A stretch of DNA of 64,000 nt from Streptomyces sp. NBC_01262 (GCF_036226365.1 NZ_CP108462.1:8166001-8230000), one strand, 5' to 3'. Shown: positions 7,880 to 16,640, counted from the stretch's first letter. A program made the numbers and translations. The notes: generated by a model not told the origin, from the sequence alone.

Positions 7880-8458
7880 TCAGGGGCAGGGAGTGCCGTT
7901 AACGGGCGGCGTGGGCCGGTTCAGCCGCCAGACCACGTCGATCCCGCTGCCTGAGGGAGCTGCGGGCGGCGTCACCTGTTCACGCAGGACTTCGGTGAAG
8001 CCCAACCGGCGTGGTACGGCGGCGCTGGAGGTGTTGGACAGGTCGTGCGCGATTTCCAGGTACTCCACGTCCGGCAGGGTGAACATCTCGGTGACCATGG
8101 CCGCCGTTGCTCTCGTGGCGATGCCTTGGCCAGTGGCGGCAGGATGCAGCCAGTACCCCATGCGCCGGCCCTGAGGTTCGGCCCCGCGGTAGGTCTGGCA
8201 CATGCCAATGAGAGTGCCGTCTTTGGCGATGGCGTAGTTGTACACCTCACCGCTTGCCCACTTCGACTCGGACTTCGCGAGGAAGTCTCGGGTGCTCTTC
8301 TCGCTGTGACGGGCGACCCACGGCTCCCAGGGGCGCAAGTGGTCCAGAGACTCCTCGATCAACTTGAATGCCGGAGCGAAGTCGCTCTGCCCCCGCCAGC
8401 ATCGCAGGACGAGGTCTCCGCACTCGATGATCTGCCTCGGTCGCTCCACGATCGCCAT
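7880..8458 (-). CDS. GNAT-family N-acetyltransferase (RimJ/RimL-like)
   Basis: 192 residues from ATG 8458, with TTG 8485 an alternative. It has the RimJ/L arrangement: LVLRCW at the start, SLDHLRPWEPWV, YAIAKDGTLIGMC, MGYWLHPAATGQGIATRATA with the acetyl-CoA pyrophosphate loop (Q/R-x-x-G-x-G/A equivalent TGQGIATRA), then HDLSNTSSAAVPRRLGFTEV. These enzymes acetylate protein N-termini or small amines such as drugs. The substrate is unknown. The gene lies alone between two transposase relics, so it may have been carried in as cargo. Confidence 0.82.
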   Translation of the reverse strand: MAIVERPRQIIECGDLVLRCWRGQSDFAPAFKLIEESLDHLRPWEPWVARHSEKSTRDFLAKSESKWASGEVYNYAIAKDGTLIGMCQTYRGAEPQGRRMGYWLHPAATGQGIATRATAAMVTEMFTLPDVEYLEIAHDLSNTSSAAVPRRLGFTEVLREQVTPPAAPSGSGIDVVWRLNRPTPPVNGTPCP

Positions 8459-8511
8459 GATTGTTCGCAGAACGGCGCGCTGCAACGGGATACAGAGAAC
8501 TGGTGGGCCGT

Positions 8512-8625
8512 CTATCTGGCAAGACGGCGGTAGCAGATCAGGGCGGCGGCGATCCCGGCGAAGGCCAGGAAGTGTTCCGCCTTACGCTCATGGCGGCGGT
8601 GGAGGCGGCGGCATCCGGCAAGCCG
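8512..8625 (-). pseudogene. IS5-type transposase, C-terminal relic
   Basis: Thirty-seven codons ending at a TAG (8512-8514) read CRRLHRRHERKAEHFLAFAG then IAAALICYRRLAR. This is the characteristic C-terminal end of IS5-group transposases. No upstream part is present. It could belong to the same original insertion as 7200-7635 only if rearranged, since it is on the other strand. Confidence 0.75.
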
Positions 8626-8712
8626 CGCCGACAGACCTACGCACAGCCGATGAGACACTGATCGCCACCGTCCAGCCGACCAGCCGGGATCCTGGCGGCT
8701 TCGCGCCGGACC

Positions 8713-10188
8713 CTACCGAGGCTCTGTGGACAGCGCCGCGGAGCCGTCCGGGCTGAGACGGTCCCGGAGTTCGGGGTTGTCGGCGGCGAGGGCGGCCTGC
8801 TCGGACGGCGAGTCGAGCCCGCGGCCGAACAGGTAGTACAGCGTTCCCGCCACGGTGAGACCGACCGCGAAGGAGATGTCGGAGCCGCCGAGCGCGTCGG
8901 CTGCCGGGCCGGTGTAGAAGGAGGTGGCGAAGAACGGGACCATCGCGCCGAAGCCCACCGCGTAGGCGGTCAGGCCGCGCCAGGACCAACTGCCGTAGAT
9001 GCCACGACGGTCGAAGAGAGCCGTGATGGCGTACCGTCCGCGCCGCACGAAGTAGAAGTCCACCAGGTTGACGGCCGTCCACGGGACCAGGGAGTACAGG
9101 ATCAGCAGCAAGAAGCTGTTGAAGCTCGCGAGGTAGTCGGCCGGGAGGGCGAGCGCGACCGTGAAGACGACCGCTCCGATCGCCACGACACCGGTGACCC
9201 TGATGCGGACGGAGGGGCGTACGGGCCGGAAGGCGTCCACCGCACTGGTGACGGTGAGCATCGCGCCGTACGCGTTGATGGCCATGACGGTGATGAGCGC
9301 CAGGGCGGAGACGACCACGGTGAAGGTGCCGAAGCCGGGCAGGATGTCGTTGCCGACCTGGCGGATGCCGGTGATCGCATCCGGCTCGGGCAGCGCCGTG
9401 GCCACGAACGCGCCGAGCGACATCAGCCAGGCGGCCGACGCCGCGGCGCCCGCGTAGGTCCACCAGACCACCTTCGCGGCAGATACGTGTGCCGGCAGGT
9501 AGCGGGAGTAGTCGGAGACGTATACCGCGTAGCTGATCTGGTAGCCCGCTGCGACGGAGAACGCCATGAGGAAGGCCGTCCAGGAATTCCCGGTGCCTCC
9601 GGAGGCGGCCGCGGGGACCTGGAGATTCATCACGGCACCCACGGTGAAGACACCGAACACCGTAATGAGGAGGTAGGTGAGCCAGCGCTGCACGACGTGC
9701 AGCAGGTCGTGGCCCACCACGGCCAGTACGGTCGCCAGGCCGATGAGGATCAGATACCACAGTCCGGTGCCGCCAGGCAGGACGGTCTGCAGTCCCTGCG
9801 TTGCCAGCACGACGTTGAAGACATTGAAGCCGATATAGGCGAACACCACGGCGGCGAACGGCAGTATCGCTCCGCGAACGCCGAATTGGGCGCGCGATTG
9901 AATCATTTGAGGCAGGCCCATCCTCGGGCCCTGGTTGGCGTGAAAAGCCATGAAGAAGGTACCGAAACAGGTGCCGAGCACCACCGCCGCTATCGACCGG
10001 GCAAGGCTCAGGCCGAGCGACGGTCCGATGAAACCGGTCACCATCGTGGTCAGTACGAAATTCCCGGTGAACCAGAACGGGCCCTGATGCCAGACCTTCC
10101 CGTGCCGCTCACGGGCCGGTACGTAGTCGATGGAACGGACTTCGATGCCAACGGAGCGTGGTCTGCGCCCCGGTGCCACATGGTTCAT
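8713..10188 (-). CDS. NCS1-family nucleobase/cation symporter
   Basis: 491 residues with about twelve membrane segments. The N-terminal half has WFTGNFVLTTMVTGFIGPSL and HANQGPRMGLPQMIQSRAQF, and a later TGNSWTAFLMAFSVAAGYQI plus YVSDYSRYLP fit the NCS1 (cytosine/purine/allantoin/thiamine-precursor) family. SYAVYVSDYSRY corresponds to the conserved helix 6 region. It imports a nucleobase-like compound with Na+ or H+, but the exact substrate is undecided. The start at 10188 has a GGGA-type ribosome site. The promoter contains one copy of the TGAGTA-N5-TACTCA palindrome (10252-10268), tying it to the neighbouring regulon. Confidence 0.88.
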   Translation of the reverse strand: MNHVAPGRRPRSVGIEVRSIDYVPARERHGKVWHQGPFWFTGNFVLTTMVTGFIGPSLGLSLARSIAAVVLGTCFGTFFMAFHANQGPRMGLPQMIQSRAQFGVRGAILPFAAVVFAYIGFNVFNVVLATQGLQTVLPGGTGLWYLILIGLATVLAVVGHDLLHVVQRWLTYLLITVFGVFTVGAVMNLQVPAAASGGTGNSWTAFLMAFSVAAGYQISYAVYVSDYSRYLPAHVSAAKVVWWTYAGAAASAAWLMSLGAFVATALPEPDAITGIRQVGNDILPGFGTFTVVVSALALITVMAINAYGAMLTVTSAVDAFRPVRPSVRIRVTGVVAIGAVVFTVALALPADYLASFNSFLLLILYSLVPWTAVNLVDFYFVRRGRYAITALFDRRGIYGSWSWRGLTAYAVGFGAMVPFFATSFYTGPAADALGGSDISFAVGLTVAGTLYYLFGRGLDSPSEQAALAADNPELRDRLSPDGSAALSTEPR

Positions 10189-10251
10189 GAGTGAGTCCCT
10201 TCAGGGCGAGCCGAGTGTGTTCATGCTGGATCGGTTCGGTCCTGAGGCGGC

Positions 10252-10268
10252 TGAGCAATCGCTACTCA
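10252..10268 (-). promoter_or_regulatory. Palindrome copy 1 (LAL-regulon box), NCS1 promoter
   Basis: Read on the minus strand it is TGAGTA-GCGAT-TGCTCA, centred about 72 bases before the NCS1 start. A -10-like CAGCAT lies at 10228-10223, 24 bases beyond the box. Confidence 0.65.
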
Positions 10269-10298
10269 ACTTCTTTGCGGCGATGAGGGCACACCATC

Positions 10299-10315
10299 CG
10301 AGTAGCCATTACTCA
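10299..10315 (+). promoter_or_regulatory. Palindrome copy 2 (LAL-regulon box), MFS promoter
   Basis: CGAGTA-GCCAT-TACTCA, centred about 82 bases before the MFS start. A -10-like TACAAA begins at 10339, 24 bases after the box. Confidence 0.65.
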
Positions 10316-10388
10316 CTCCCGTGAACTGATCGGGCTGCTACAAAAACATGGCTGCACATCCTGTTTCGCTAATCCGATCGGCCCTTGC

Positions 10389-11675
10389 GTGAAATCCTTG
10401 CTGCCCGGCGTGCTGCGTGAAGAGCCGCAGTTCGCCCGCCTGTTCGTCGGGCAGTCCCTGTCCGTACTGGGCGACAGTGTGTCGTTCGTGGCCGTGCCCT
10501 TCGCCGTGCTCTCGATCGGCGGGTCCGCCTCCGACATCGGACTGGTCGCGGCCGCAGGGCTGTTGCCCATGCTGCTGTTCACCCTGGTGGGCGGGGTGTG
10601 GGCGGACCGCTTCCCGCGGCGACGCATCATGCTGGTTTCCGACGTGGTGCGGTTCGCCACTCAGGGCATGACCGCCGCGCTGCTGCTGACCGGCGTGGCC
10701 GAGGTCTCGCATCTTGTCGTGCTGATGGTCGTGTTCGGCACGGCGGACGCATTCTTCATGCCTGCCTCCACGGGGCTGATCCCGCAGGTCGTCCCGCCCG
10801 GACGGCTGCGGGAGGCGAACGCCCTGCGCGGGTTCGTTCAATCGTCCGGACGGGTGCTCGGACCTGCCCTGGCCGGTGGCCTGGTCGCGCTGGCCGGCCC
10901 GGGCGCCGCCCTTGCCCTGGACGCCCTGACCTTCGCGGGCAGCGCCGCGTTCCTGACCCGGCTGCGACCGCGCGAGACACCGCGCGAGACACCGCGCGAG
11001 CCCGGGCCGGTGACCACCCGGGGCTCGTTCCTCAGGGAACTGCGCGAAGGCTGGGAGCAGGTGCGTACCCGGACGTGGGTGTGGTCCGGCATGGCGGCGA
11101 TGGCGGTCTACCACGTCGTCGTGCTGCCGTCGGTGTACGTGCTGGGACCTGCCCTGGCCGAACACGAGTGGGGCGGTGCGGCCGGCTGGTCGGTGGTGGT
11201 CGCGGCCTTCGGCATCGGCTCGATCGTCGGCGACGTATGCGCCTACCGGCTCAGGATCGCGCGCCCCATGGCCGTCGCGGCCGCCGCACTCGCGGTGGCC
11301 TCCTGCCAGGCGGTGATCATCGGTTCGGGCGGCTCGCTCGCCCTGATCGCGGGGCTCGAAGCGGTTACCGGCGTGGCCGTCGCGCTCTTCTTCGTCCTGT
11401 GGGACACCGCGCTGCAGACCCACGTGCCCGAAAGCGCGTTGTCCCGCGTGAGTTCGTACGACCACCTGCTGTCGGCCGGACTCATGCCGCTCGGCCTGGC
11501 GCTCGCGGGTCCGGTGTCCGACTCCCTCGGCCTGCGGCCCACCCTCTACTCGATGACGATCGTCGCGGTCCCCGCCGCCCTTGCGCTGCTGTGTGTGCCT
11601 GCCGTACGGCACCTTCCAGCGCACGCATCGGGCCCCGGCGCCGCCCGTACTGTCCCAGCGCCAAGCCTGCCGTGA
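10389..11675 (+). CDS. MFS exporter (EntS/MFS_3-like)
   Basis: 428 residues from GTG 10389, with twelve predicted helices. FARLFVGQSLSVLGDSVSFV is the usual first helix, VGGVWADRFPRRRIMLVSD is the MFS signature loop between helices 2 and 3, and the PASTGLIPQVVPPGRLREAN loop is typical of enterobactin-exporter-like and macrolide-efflux-like MFS proteins. A small in-frame repeat (RETPRETPRE) in the central loop comes from a 12-base tandem duplication near 10975-11000. It probably exports a small molecule or peptide. The promoter carries a copy of the LAL-regulon palindrome, back to back with the NCS1 gene's copy. Confidence 0.88.
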   Translation: MKSLLPGVLREEPQFARLFVGQSLSVLGDSVSFVAVPFAVLSIGGSASDIGLVAAAGLLPMLLFTLVGGVWADRFPRRRIMLVSDVVRFATQGMTAALLLTGVAEVSHLVVLMVVFGTADAFFMPASTGLIPQVVPPGRLREANALRGFVQSSGRVLGPALAGGLVALAGPGAALALDALTFAGSAAFLTRLRPRETPRETPREPGPVTTRGSFLRELREGWEQVRTRTWVWSGMAAMAVYHVVVLPSVYVLGPALAEHEWGGAAGWSVVVAAFGIGSIVGDVCAYRLRIARPMAVAAAALAVASCQAVIIGSGGSLALIAGLEAVTGVAVALFFVLWDTALQTHVPESALSRVSSYDHLLSAGLMPLGLALAGPVSDSLGLRPTLYSMTIVAVPAALALLCVPAVRHLPAHASGPGAARTVPAPSLP

Positions 11676-11850
11676 AGAGGACCGAAAAGAATTCAGCGTC
11701 CGGTGTCATCCGGATCAGCTGAAACCGGGGTTTTACAGGGTGGAGAAGCATTCTCCGCTTACTGATCGGAAAGCCCCGCAAGGAGTTGCACATTGTCCGG
11801 ATCCCCACGCCACCGAACCCCTGCATGGCCCGAATCAAGGACCGCCGGTT

Positions 11851-12375
11851 GTGAAGCACGAGAAGCATGACGCATTCGCTGAATTCGCCGCAGCCTCCTG
11901 GCCGCGTCTGGTGCGGACCGCGCACATGCTCACAGGCGACTTCCATGAGGCGGAGGACCTGGTGCAGATCACGCTGGCCAAGGTGTACGCGCGGTGGCGG
12001 CGCATACCAAGTGCCGATATCGACGTGTACGTGCGCCGGGCACTGGTCAACAACAACCTCAGCCGGCTGCGCAAGAAACGCGTCGCCCATCTGCTCATGC
12101 CGTTTCTGCCGGAGTCGGCGCACGGCTCCGACAGCGGGCTCGCCGAGGCCGTGGAGGAGCGTGCCGCGCTTTCCCAGGCGCTGGCCGCTCTGTCCGCCCG
12201 CCAACGGGCGGTGGTGGTTCTGCGCTATCTGGACGACCTGAGCGAACAGGACGTCGCCGACGTCCTGAACTGCTCGCTCGGCACGGTCAAGACCCATGCC
12301 CGGCGGGGCATGGCGGCCCTTCGTGCTCATCCCGCATTCGCCGTCCACACTTCTGTTCCCGGAGCACGCCGATGA
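11851..12375 (+). CDS. ECF RNA polymerase sigma factor (SigE-like family)
   Basis: 174 residues from GTG 11851, which has AAGGA 10 bases upstream. Region 2 is FAEFAAASWPRLVRTAHMLT, GDFHEAEDLVQITLAKVYAR. Region 4 is LSARQRAVVVLRYLDDLSEQ, DVADVLNCSLGTVKTHARRG. The short linker and this region 2 place it with the actinobacterial SigE-family ECF factors. It redirects RNA polymerase to a small regulon, commonly for the cell envelope. It overlaps the next gene by ATGA, so the two products are made together. That gene has the layout expected of its anti-sigma partner. Confidence 0.9.
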   Translation: MKHEKHDAFAEFAAASWPRLVRTAHMLTGDFHEAEDLVQITLAKVYARWRRIPSADIDVYVRRALVNNNLSRLRKKRVAHLLMPFLPESAHGSDSGLAEAVEERAALSQALAALSARQRAVVVLRYLDDLSEQDVADVLNCSLGTVKTHARRGMAALRAHPAFAVHTSVPGARR

Positions 12376-13031
12376 TCCCCCGGTCCGAAGCCGACCAACT
12401 GCGCGCCGCGCTGGCCGACACCGCTTACGCCATCACTCCTTCCCCAGTGCCGCTGACCGCCATCAGGCGGACCGGCTCCCAGAGGCGGGCCCGCCGCCGC
12501 GCCGCCGGGCTCACCGTCTGCTGCGCCCTGCTGCTGGCCCCCCTCGCTGTCGCTGTCGGCGGCGAGCGCGTGCTCCAGTCGGGGCCGGCCGCAGTCCGGC
12601 GGGCGCCAGCCGTGCGGGTCGTCGCACCCGGCGAAAAGGTGCAGGCCGGGTCAGGGGTGGAGGTGTGGCTGACCAAGCAGGGCCTGTACTCGTCCGCCTG
12701 GGAGGACGGGGACCCGCTCGACAGCACGAGCAATGCGCTGCGGGGCGAGAACGTGTCCGGGGAGGTGTTCTTCTCCGGGGTCTATGTCAGCGAAAGAGAC
12801 GTGGCACGGGTCGTGGTGGTCACTCCGCACGGCCGGGTCAGCGGCACCGTGATCAAGCTGGCCGGCAAGCCCGGCTGGGGCGCCTGGTACGCGGACGGCG
12901 GCAAGCCTGTCGAGCCCACGCTCATCAAGGGCAGGACGACCTGCGACCACGGCTTCGACTACACCTTCAGCGTCTACGACACCGCTGGAAAGATCATTTC
13001 CCAGTTCCAGAAAAACATGCGCTGCACTTGA
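12372..13031 (+). CDS. Single-pass membrane protein, probable partner/anti-sigma of the ECF factor
   Basis: 219 residues. A 45-residue cytoplasmic N-terminus (SEADQLRAALADTAYAITPS, then VPLTAIRRTGSQRRARRR) precedes one membrane helix (AAGLTVCCALLLAPLAVAVG). About 150 extracytoplasmic residues follow with no domain I recognise and two Cys near the end (TTCDHGFDY, NMRCT) that could form a disulfide. Start ATG 12372 overlaps the sigma gene's stop. Position and topology suggest a membrane anti-sigma factor, but no zinc-binding HxxxCxxC motif is present, so this is inference. Confidence 0.65.
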   Translation: MIPRSEADQLRAALADTAYAITPSPVPLTAIRRTGSQRRARRRAAGLTVCCALLLAPLAVAVGGERVLQSGPAAVRRAPAVRVVAPGEKVQAGSGVEVWLTKQGLYSSAWEDGDPLDSTSNALRGENVSGEVFFSGVYVSERDVARVVVVTPHGRVSGTVIKLAGKPGWGAWYADGGKPVEPTLIKGRTTCDHGFDYTFSVYDTAGKIISQFQKNMRCT

Positions 13032-13167
13032 TGCGCTGATTCCTGGTTCTCCTCACTATGACTGGAGTCGTGGTGGTTCTTGCCTTCCGGAAAAGAATGC
13101 GCAGCATTTTTTCCTCCGTGATCCTCCGATTTGCCGAGTGGGCGAATGAAGAAGAATCGACCTGCTG

Positions 13168-14814
13168 ATGTCCAATCGGCCGACCACGTCAACGTTGATG
13201 GCAATGGGCTCGCTGGTCTCCCGGGCGACCGGCTTCGTACGCGCCGCCGTGGTCGTCGCCGCATTGGGTACGGGATTGCTCAACGACGCCTACAGTGTCG
13301 CCAACACATTGCCGAACATCGTGTTCATGCTGCTGATCGGCGGGGCACTCAATTCGGTGTTCGTGCCCGAGCTGGTCCGCGCGGTCCAGCACGCCGACGG
13401 CGGCCGGGCGTACACCGACCGGCTGCTCACGGTCTGTGTGGCAGGACTGGCGGGAATCACAGCGGTGGCTGTGTTCGCCGCTCCCTGGCTGGCGCGGCTC
13501 TACGCCCCGGTGTTCACCGGCGGTCAGCTGGATCTGACGGTGGCCCTGGCCCGGTACTGCCTGCCACAGATCTTCTTCTACGGCTTGTTCGCGGTGCTCG
13601 GCCAGGTGCTCAACGCGCGGGACCGCTTCGGCGCGATGATGTGGACGCCGGTCGTCAACAACCTCGTGGTCATCTGCGTTTTCGGCCTTTACCTGGGCAT
13701 CGCCCGCGACACCGTCGACGCCGGGCGGATCACCGAAGGGCAGGAGATGCTGCTCGGCGCGGGCAGCACCCTGGGTATCGTCATCCAGGCGCTCGCCCTG
13801 CTGCCGTCACTGCGCCGCGCGGGCTTCCGGTGGCGCCCCCGCTTCGACTGGCGGGGGTCGGGACTCACCCGGCCACTGCGGGCGGCCGGCTGGACGCTGC
13901 TGCTGATCGCGATCAACCAGCTCGCGTACTGGGCGATCACCAGCCTGGCCACCGGAGTGAGCAAACGCGCGGCAGCGGAGCACCTCACGGTCGGCGTCGG
14001 GCTCGCCGCCTACAGCAATGCCTACCAGCTGTGGGTCTTCCCCCAAGGCATCGTCACCGTCTCGCTGGTAACGGCAGTCCTGCCGGGCCTGACCCGGGCC
14101 GCGGTGCTGAGCGACTTCGAGACCCTGGGCGCGGACCTGGCCCGCACGATCCGCAACAGCGCGGGCCTGATCGTCCTCGCCACCCTCGGGTTCCTCACGC
14201 TGGCCCCTCAACTGACCGGTCTCGCCTACGGATACGGCCGCACCACGCCTGGCGACGTCCAGGTGCTGGCCCAGGTGCTGGTCTGTTTCGCTCCGGGCCT
14301 GCCCGCCTTCTGCGCGCAGTACGCGCTCACCCGCGGCTTCTACGCACTGGGCGACGCCCGTACCCCTGTTCTGCTCGCCCTGGTCGTCTCCGGCTGCAAC
14401 GCGGGACTGTGCGTGGTCGCGGTTCAGGCACTGCCGCCCCGCTGGGCCGTGGCCGGCATGGCCGCGGCGCAGACACTCGCCTGCCTGGCCGGCGTCGTCT
14501 GTACGAGCATGGCGCTGCGCCGCCGTATACGCGCTCTCAGCGGCGTTCGTCTGGCCGTCGCACACGTGCGAACCGCCGTCGCCTGCCTCCCCGGTGCGGC
14601 GGCTGCTCTCATGGTCGCCCGCTGGTCCGAAGACTGCCTCGGCCAGGGGCCCGCCGGGAGTCTCACCGGTGTGGCCGCGGGCGGGCTGGCGCTCGGCCTT
14701 TCCCTGCTGCTGCTCGCAGGGCCGCTGGGCGTGCCCGAGACCGCCGCCCCAATTCGAACCGCTCTTCGGCGACGGCGACCGCGTGTGGGCGTCCGTGCCC
14801 GTCACCGGCGTTGA
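13168..14814 (+). CDS. murJ: MurJ/MviN-family lipid II flippase
   Basis: 548 residues with about fourteen helices. It opens with MGSLVSRATGFVRAAVVVAA and LLNDAYSVANTLPNIVFMLL, followed by GGALNSVFVPELVRAVQ, the hallmark start of MurJ. LYLGIARDTVDAGRIT, LWVFPQGIVTVSLVTAVLPG and AQYALTRGFYALGDARTPV are further family stretches. MurJ flips lipid-linked peptidoglycan precursors across the membrane. Genomes usually have another copy near the chromosome origin, so this may be an accessory flippase. It follows an ECF sigma pair and precedes an L,D-transpeptidase, which together look like a cell-wall module. Confidence 0.9.
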   Translation: MSNRPTTSTLMAMGSLVSRATGFVRAAVVVAALGTGLLNDAYSVANTLPNIVFMLLIGGALNSVFVPELVRAVQHADGGRAYTDRLLTVCVAGLAGITAVAVFAAPWLARLYAPVFTGGQLDLTVALARYCLPQIFFYGLFAVLGQVLNARDRFGAMMWTPVVNNLVVICVFGLYLGIARDTVDAGRITEGQEMLLGAGSTLGIVIQALALLPSLRRAGFRWRPRFDWRGSGLTRPLRAAGWTLLLIAINQLAYWAITSLATGVSKRAAAEHLTVGVGLAAYSNAYQLWVFPQGIVTVSLVTAVLPGLTRAAVLSDFETLGADLARTIRNSAGLIVLATLGFLTLAPQLTGLAYGYGRTTPGDVQVLAQVLVCFAPGLPAFCAQYALTRGFYALGDARTPVLLALVVSGCNAGLCVVAVQALPPRWAVAGMAAAQTLACLAGVVCTSMALRRRIRALSGVRLAVAHVRTAVACLPGAAAALMVARWSEDCLGQGPAGSLTGVAAGGLALGLSLLLLAGPLGVPETAAPIRTALRRRRPRVGVRARHRR

Positions 14815-14832
14815 CCTGTCGTCCCTCCCGGC

Positions 14833-16074
14833 GTGCCCACAAGAAAGTTGGTCTTCCCGTTGCTCCCCCGACTCAGGACCCTTGCCCTGCTGGCCCTCCC
14901 CGTCACGCTGCTGGCCGGATGCTCGGCCTCAAGCTCAACAGCGAAGACGGGCACACCTGCCCCTACCGCTACTGCCACCGCCACCGCAACGGCCAAGGTC
15001 AGAGTCAGGGTCTCGGTGGCGAACGGCGCGAGGAACGTCCCACCCGACGCCCGGTTGAAGATAGCGGCCGAGGGCGGCGACCTCGCCTCGGTGAGCGTCA
15101 CCCCCAGGACAGGAGACGACGGCAAGTCCGCCGTCGAGGTCACCGGCACCATGGACGCCGCCAGGCACACCTGGACCGCGGCGCGCACTTTCAGCCCGGC
15201 GACCTCGTACGTCGTCCGCGTCACGGCCGACGCGGGCGGCAGGAAGACCACCACCAGCACCCGCTTCACCACGCTGACGCCGGGCACGATGAACCGGGCG
15301 CTACTGGCCCCGATGGACAACCAGGTCGTAGGCGTGGGAATGCCCATCACCCTGCGTTTCGACCATCCGGTGACCGACAAGGCCGCCGTCGAGAAGCGCC
15401 TCACGGTCACCAGCACACCGAAGGTCGAGGGCTCCTGGGGATGGGTCCGTGACCCGCTCACCGGATACGAGCGGGTGGACTGGCGCCCCGTCACCTACTG
15501 GCCCAAGGGCGCCAGGGTCACGGTGAAGGCCGGGCTCAGCGGAGTCTCCACCGGCGACGGCGGCTACCTCGGCCGGGACATCTCCACCGTCTTCACCATC
15601 GGCACTGCCCGCGTATCGCACGTGGACCTGGCCACCCACCGGCTGACCGTGACCGAAGACGGCCGGACCGTGCGCACGCTCCCCGTATCCGGCGGCGACG
15701 CGGCCCACCCCACGTACAACGGCACCATGGTCGTCATGGAGAAGCTGACCGAGGTGCGGATGAACTCCGAAACGGTCGGCCTCGGCCACGCGTACGACAA
15801 GCTGGTCTCCTGGACGGTTCACCTGACCACCTCCGGCACCTACATCCATGCCGCCCCCTGGAACGGTCCCTACATCGGGAACGCCAACGCCAGCCACGGC
15901 TGCATCGGCATGACCACCCAGAACGCCCAGTGGTTCTTCGACCGCGCCCGGACCGGTGACATCGTCACCGTCACCGGCTCCACGGGCCGGACCCTCGACA
16001 TCGGCAACGGATTCGGCGACTGGAACGTCAGCTACGCCCAATGGAAGCAGCGCAGCGCCCTCCACGTGCGCTGA
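14833..16074 (+). CDS. L,D-transpeptidase lipoprotein (Ig-like plus YkuD domains)
   Basis: 413 residues from GTG 14833. A lipoprotein signal ends in LLAGC (Cys about 33). A low-complexity Thr/Ala linker, two Ig-like domains (about 55-150 and 150-250; NVPPDARLKIAAEG, ALLAPMDNQVVGVGMPITL) and a C-terminal YkuD catalytic domain follow. The active-site motif is intact: HAAPWNGPYIGNANASHGCI followed by GM, giving the catalytic His and Cys of SHGCIGM. Such enzymes make 3-3 crosslinks in peptidoglycan at the outer face of the membrane and are the targets of carbapenems. The gap to murJ is only 18 bases, so the two are probably cotranscribed. Confidence 0.92.
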   Translation: MPTRKLVFPLLPRLRTLALLALPVTLLAGCSASSSTAKTGTPAPTATATATATAKVRVRVSVANGARNVPPDARLKIAAEGGDLASVSVTPRTGDDGKSAVEVTGTMDAARHTWTAARTFSPATSYVVRVTADAGGRKTTTSTRFTTLTPGTMNRALLAPMDNQVVGVGMPITLRFDHPVTDKAAVEKRLTVTSTPKVEGSWGWVRDPLTGYERVDWRPVTYWPKGARVTVKAGLSGVSTGDGGYLGRDISTVFTIGTARVSHVDLATHRLTVTEDGRTVRTLPVSGGDAAHPTYNGTMVVMEKLTEVRMNSETVGLGHAYDKLVSWTVHLTTSGTYIHAAPWNGPYIGNANASHGCIGMTTQNAQWFFDRARTGDIVTVTGSTGRTLDIGNGFGDWNVSYAQWKQRSALHVR

Positions 16075-16127
16075 CCTGGCTCTTTTCGCGCTGGGACATT
16101 ATTTTCTGGCCTTATGTCTGCCTGCTT

Positions 16128-16144
16128 TGGGTAGCGGTTACTCA
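16128..16144 (+). promoter_or_regulatory. Palindrome copy 3 (LAL-regulon box)
   Basis: TGGGTA-GCGGT-TACTCA, centred about 64 bases before the TTG start of the anti-sigma-type ATPase gene. A weak NANNNT match (GAGCGT) lies at 16167, 23 bases after the box. Confidence 0.6.
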
Positions 16145-16199
16145 GGCCGGTCGGGGCGTGGGAGCGGAGCGTGGTGCGTAAAGCAGTAGCTGTCGCTCC

Positions 16200-16640
16200 T
16201 TGGATGTGATCGTCATTTCTGTCATCGAGACTCCCAATGCCCATGCTGACGGCGGGACGTGGCCGTTGGCGCATGGCCCGCGGGCGCCCCGTGAGGCGCG
16301 GCGCATCGCGCGCGGTGTGCTGGAGGAGGCGTGGCGGGTGGGCGGCGAGACCGTCGACGCGATGCTGCTCGTGGTGTCGGAACTGGTGACCAACGCGGTG
16401 GAGCACGCGCGGCCGCACCTGTCGCTGCGTCTGCACCGGGAGCACGCCGACCGGCGCATCTGGATCTCGCTGACCGATGGCGGCCCAGCGGCCCGCGAGG
16501 GCGCGTGGACGGCCAGTTGTGCGGCTGACGAACACGGCCGGGGCATGGCCGTCATCGCCGCGCTGAGCGCTGCGCACGGCACGAGCACTCACCCCGACGG
16601 CCGGGCCACGCACTGGGCATGCCTGCGCACCCCGGCGTAA
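16200..16640 (+). CDS. HATPase_c anti-sigma-type regulatory ATPase (RsbW/SpoIIAB-like fold)
   Basis: 146 residues from TTG 16200, with GTG 16206 an alternative and no good ribosome site at either. The Bergerat ATP-binding fold is visible. The N-box is VDAMLLVVSELVTNAVEHAR, with the Glu/Asn pair, the central strands are LRLHREHADRRIWISLTD, and a G1-like box is DEHGRGMAVIAAL. Streptomycetes have dozens of such proteins that bind STAS antagonists or sigma factors. No sigma gene is adjacent. The box upstream suggests it belongs to the same regulon as the peptide and kinase genes. Confidence 0.8.
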   Translation: MDVIVISVIETPNAHADGGTWPLAHGPRAPREARRIARGVLEEAWRVGGETVDAMLLVVSELVTNAVEHARPHLSLRLHREHADRRIWISLTDGGPAAREGAWTASCAADEHGRGMAVIAALSAAHGTSTHPDGRATHWACLRTPA

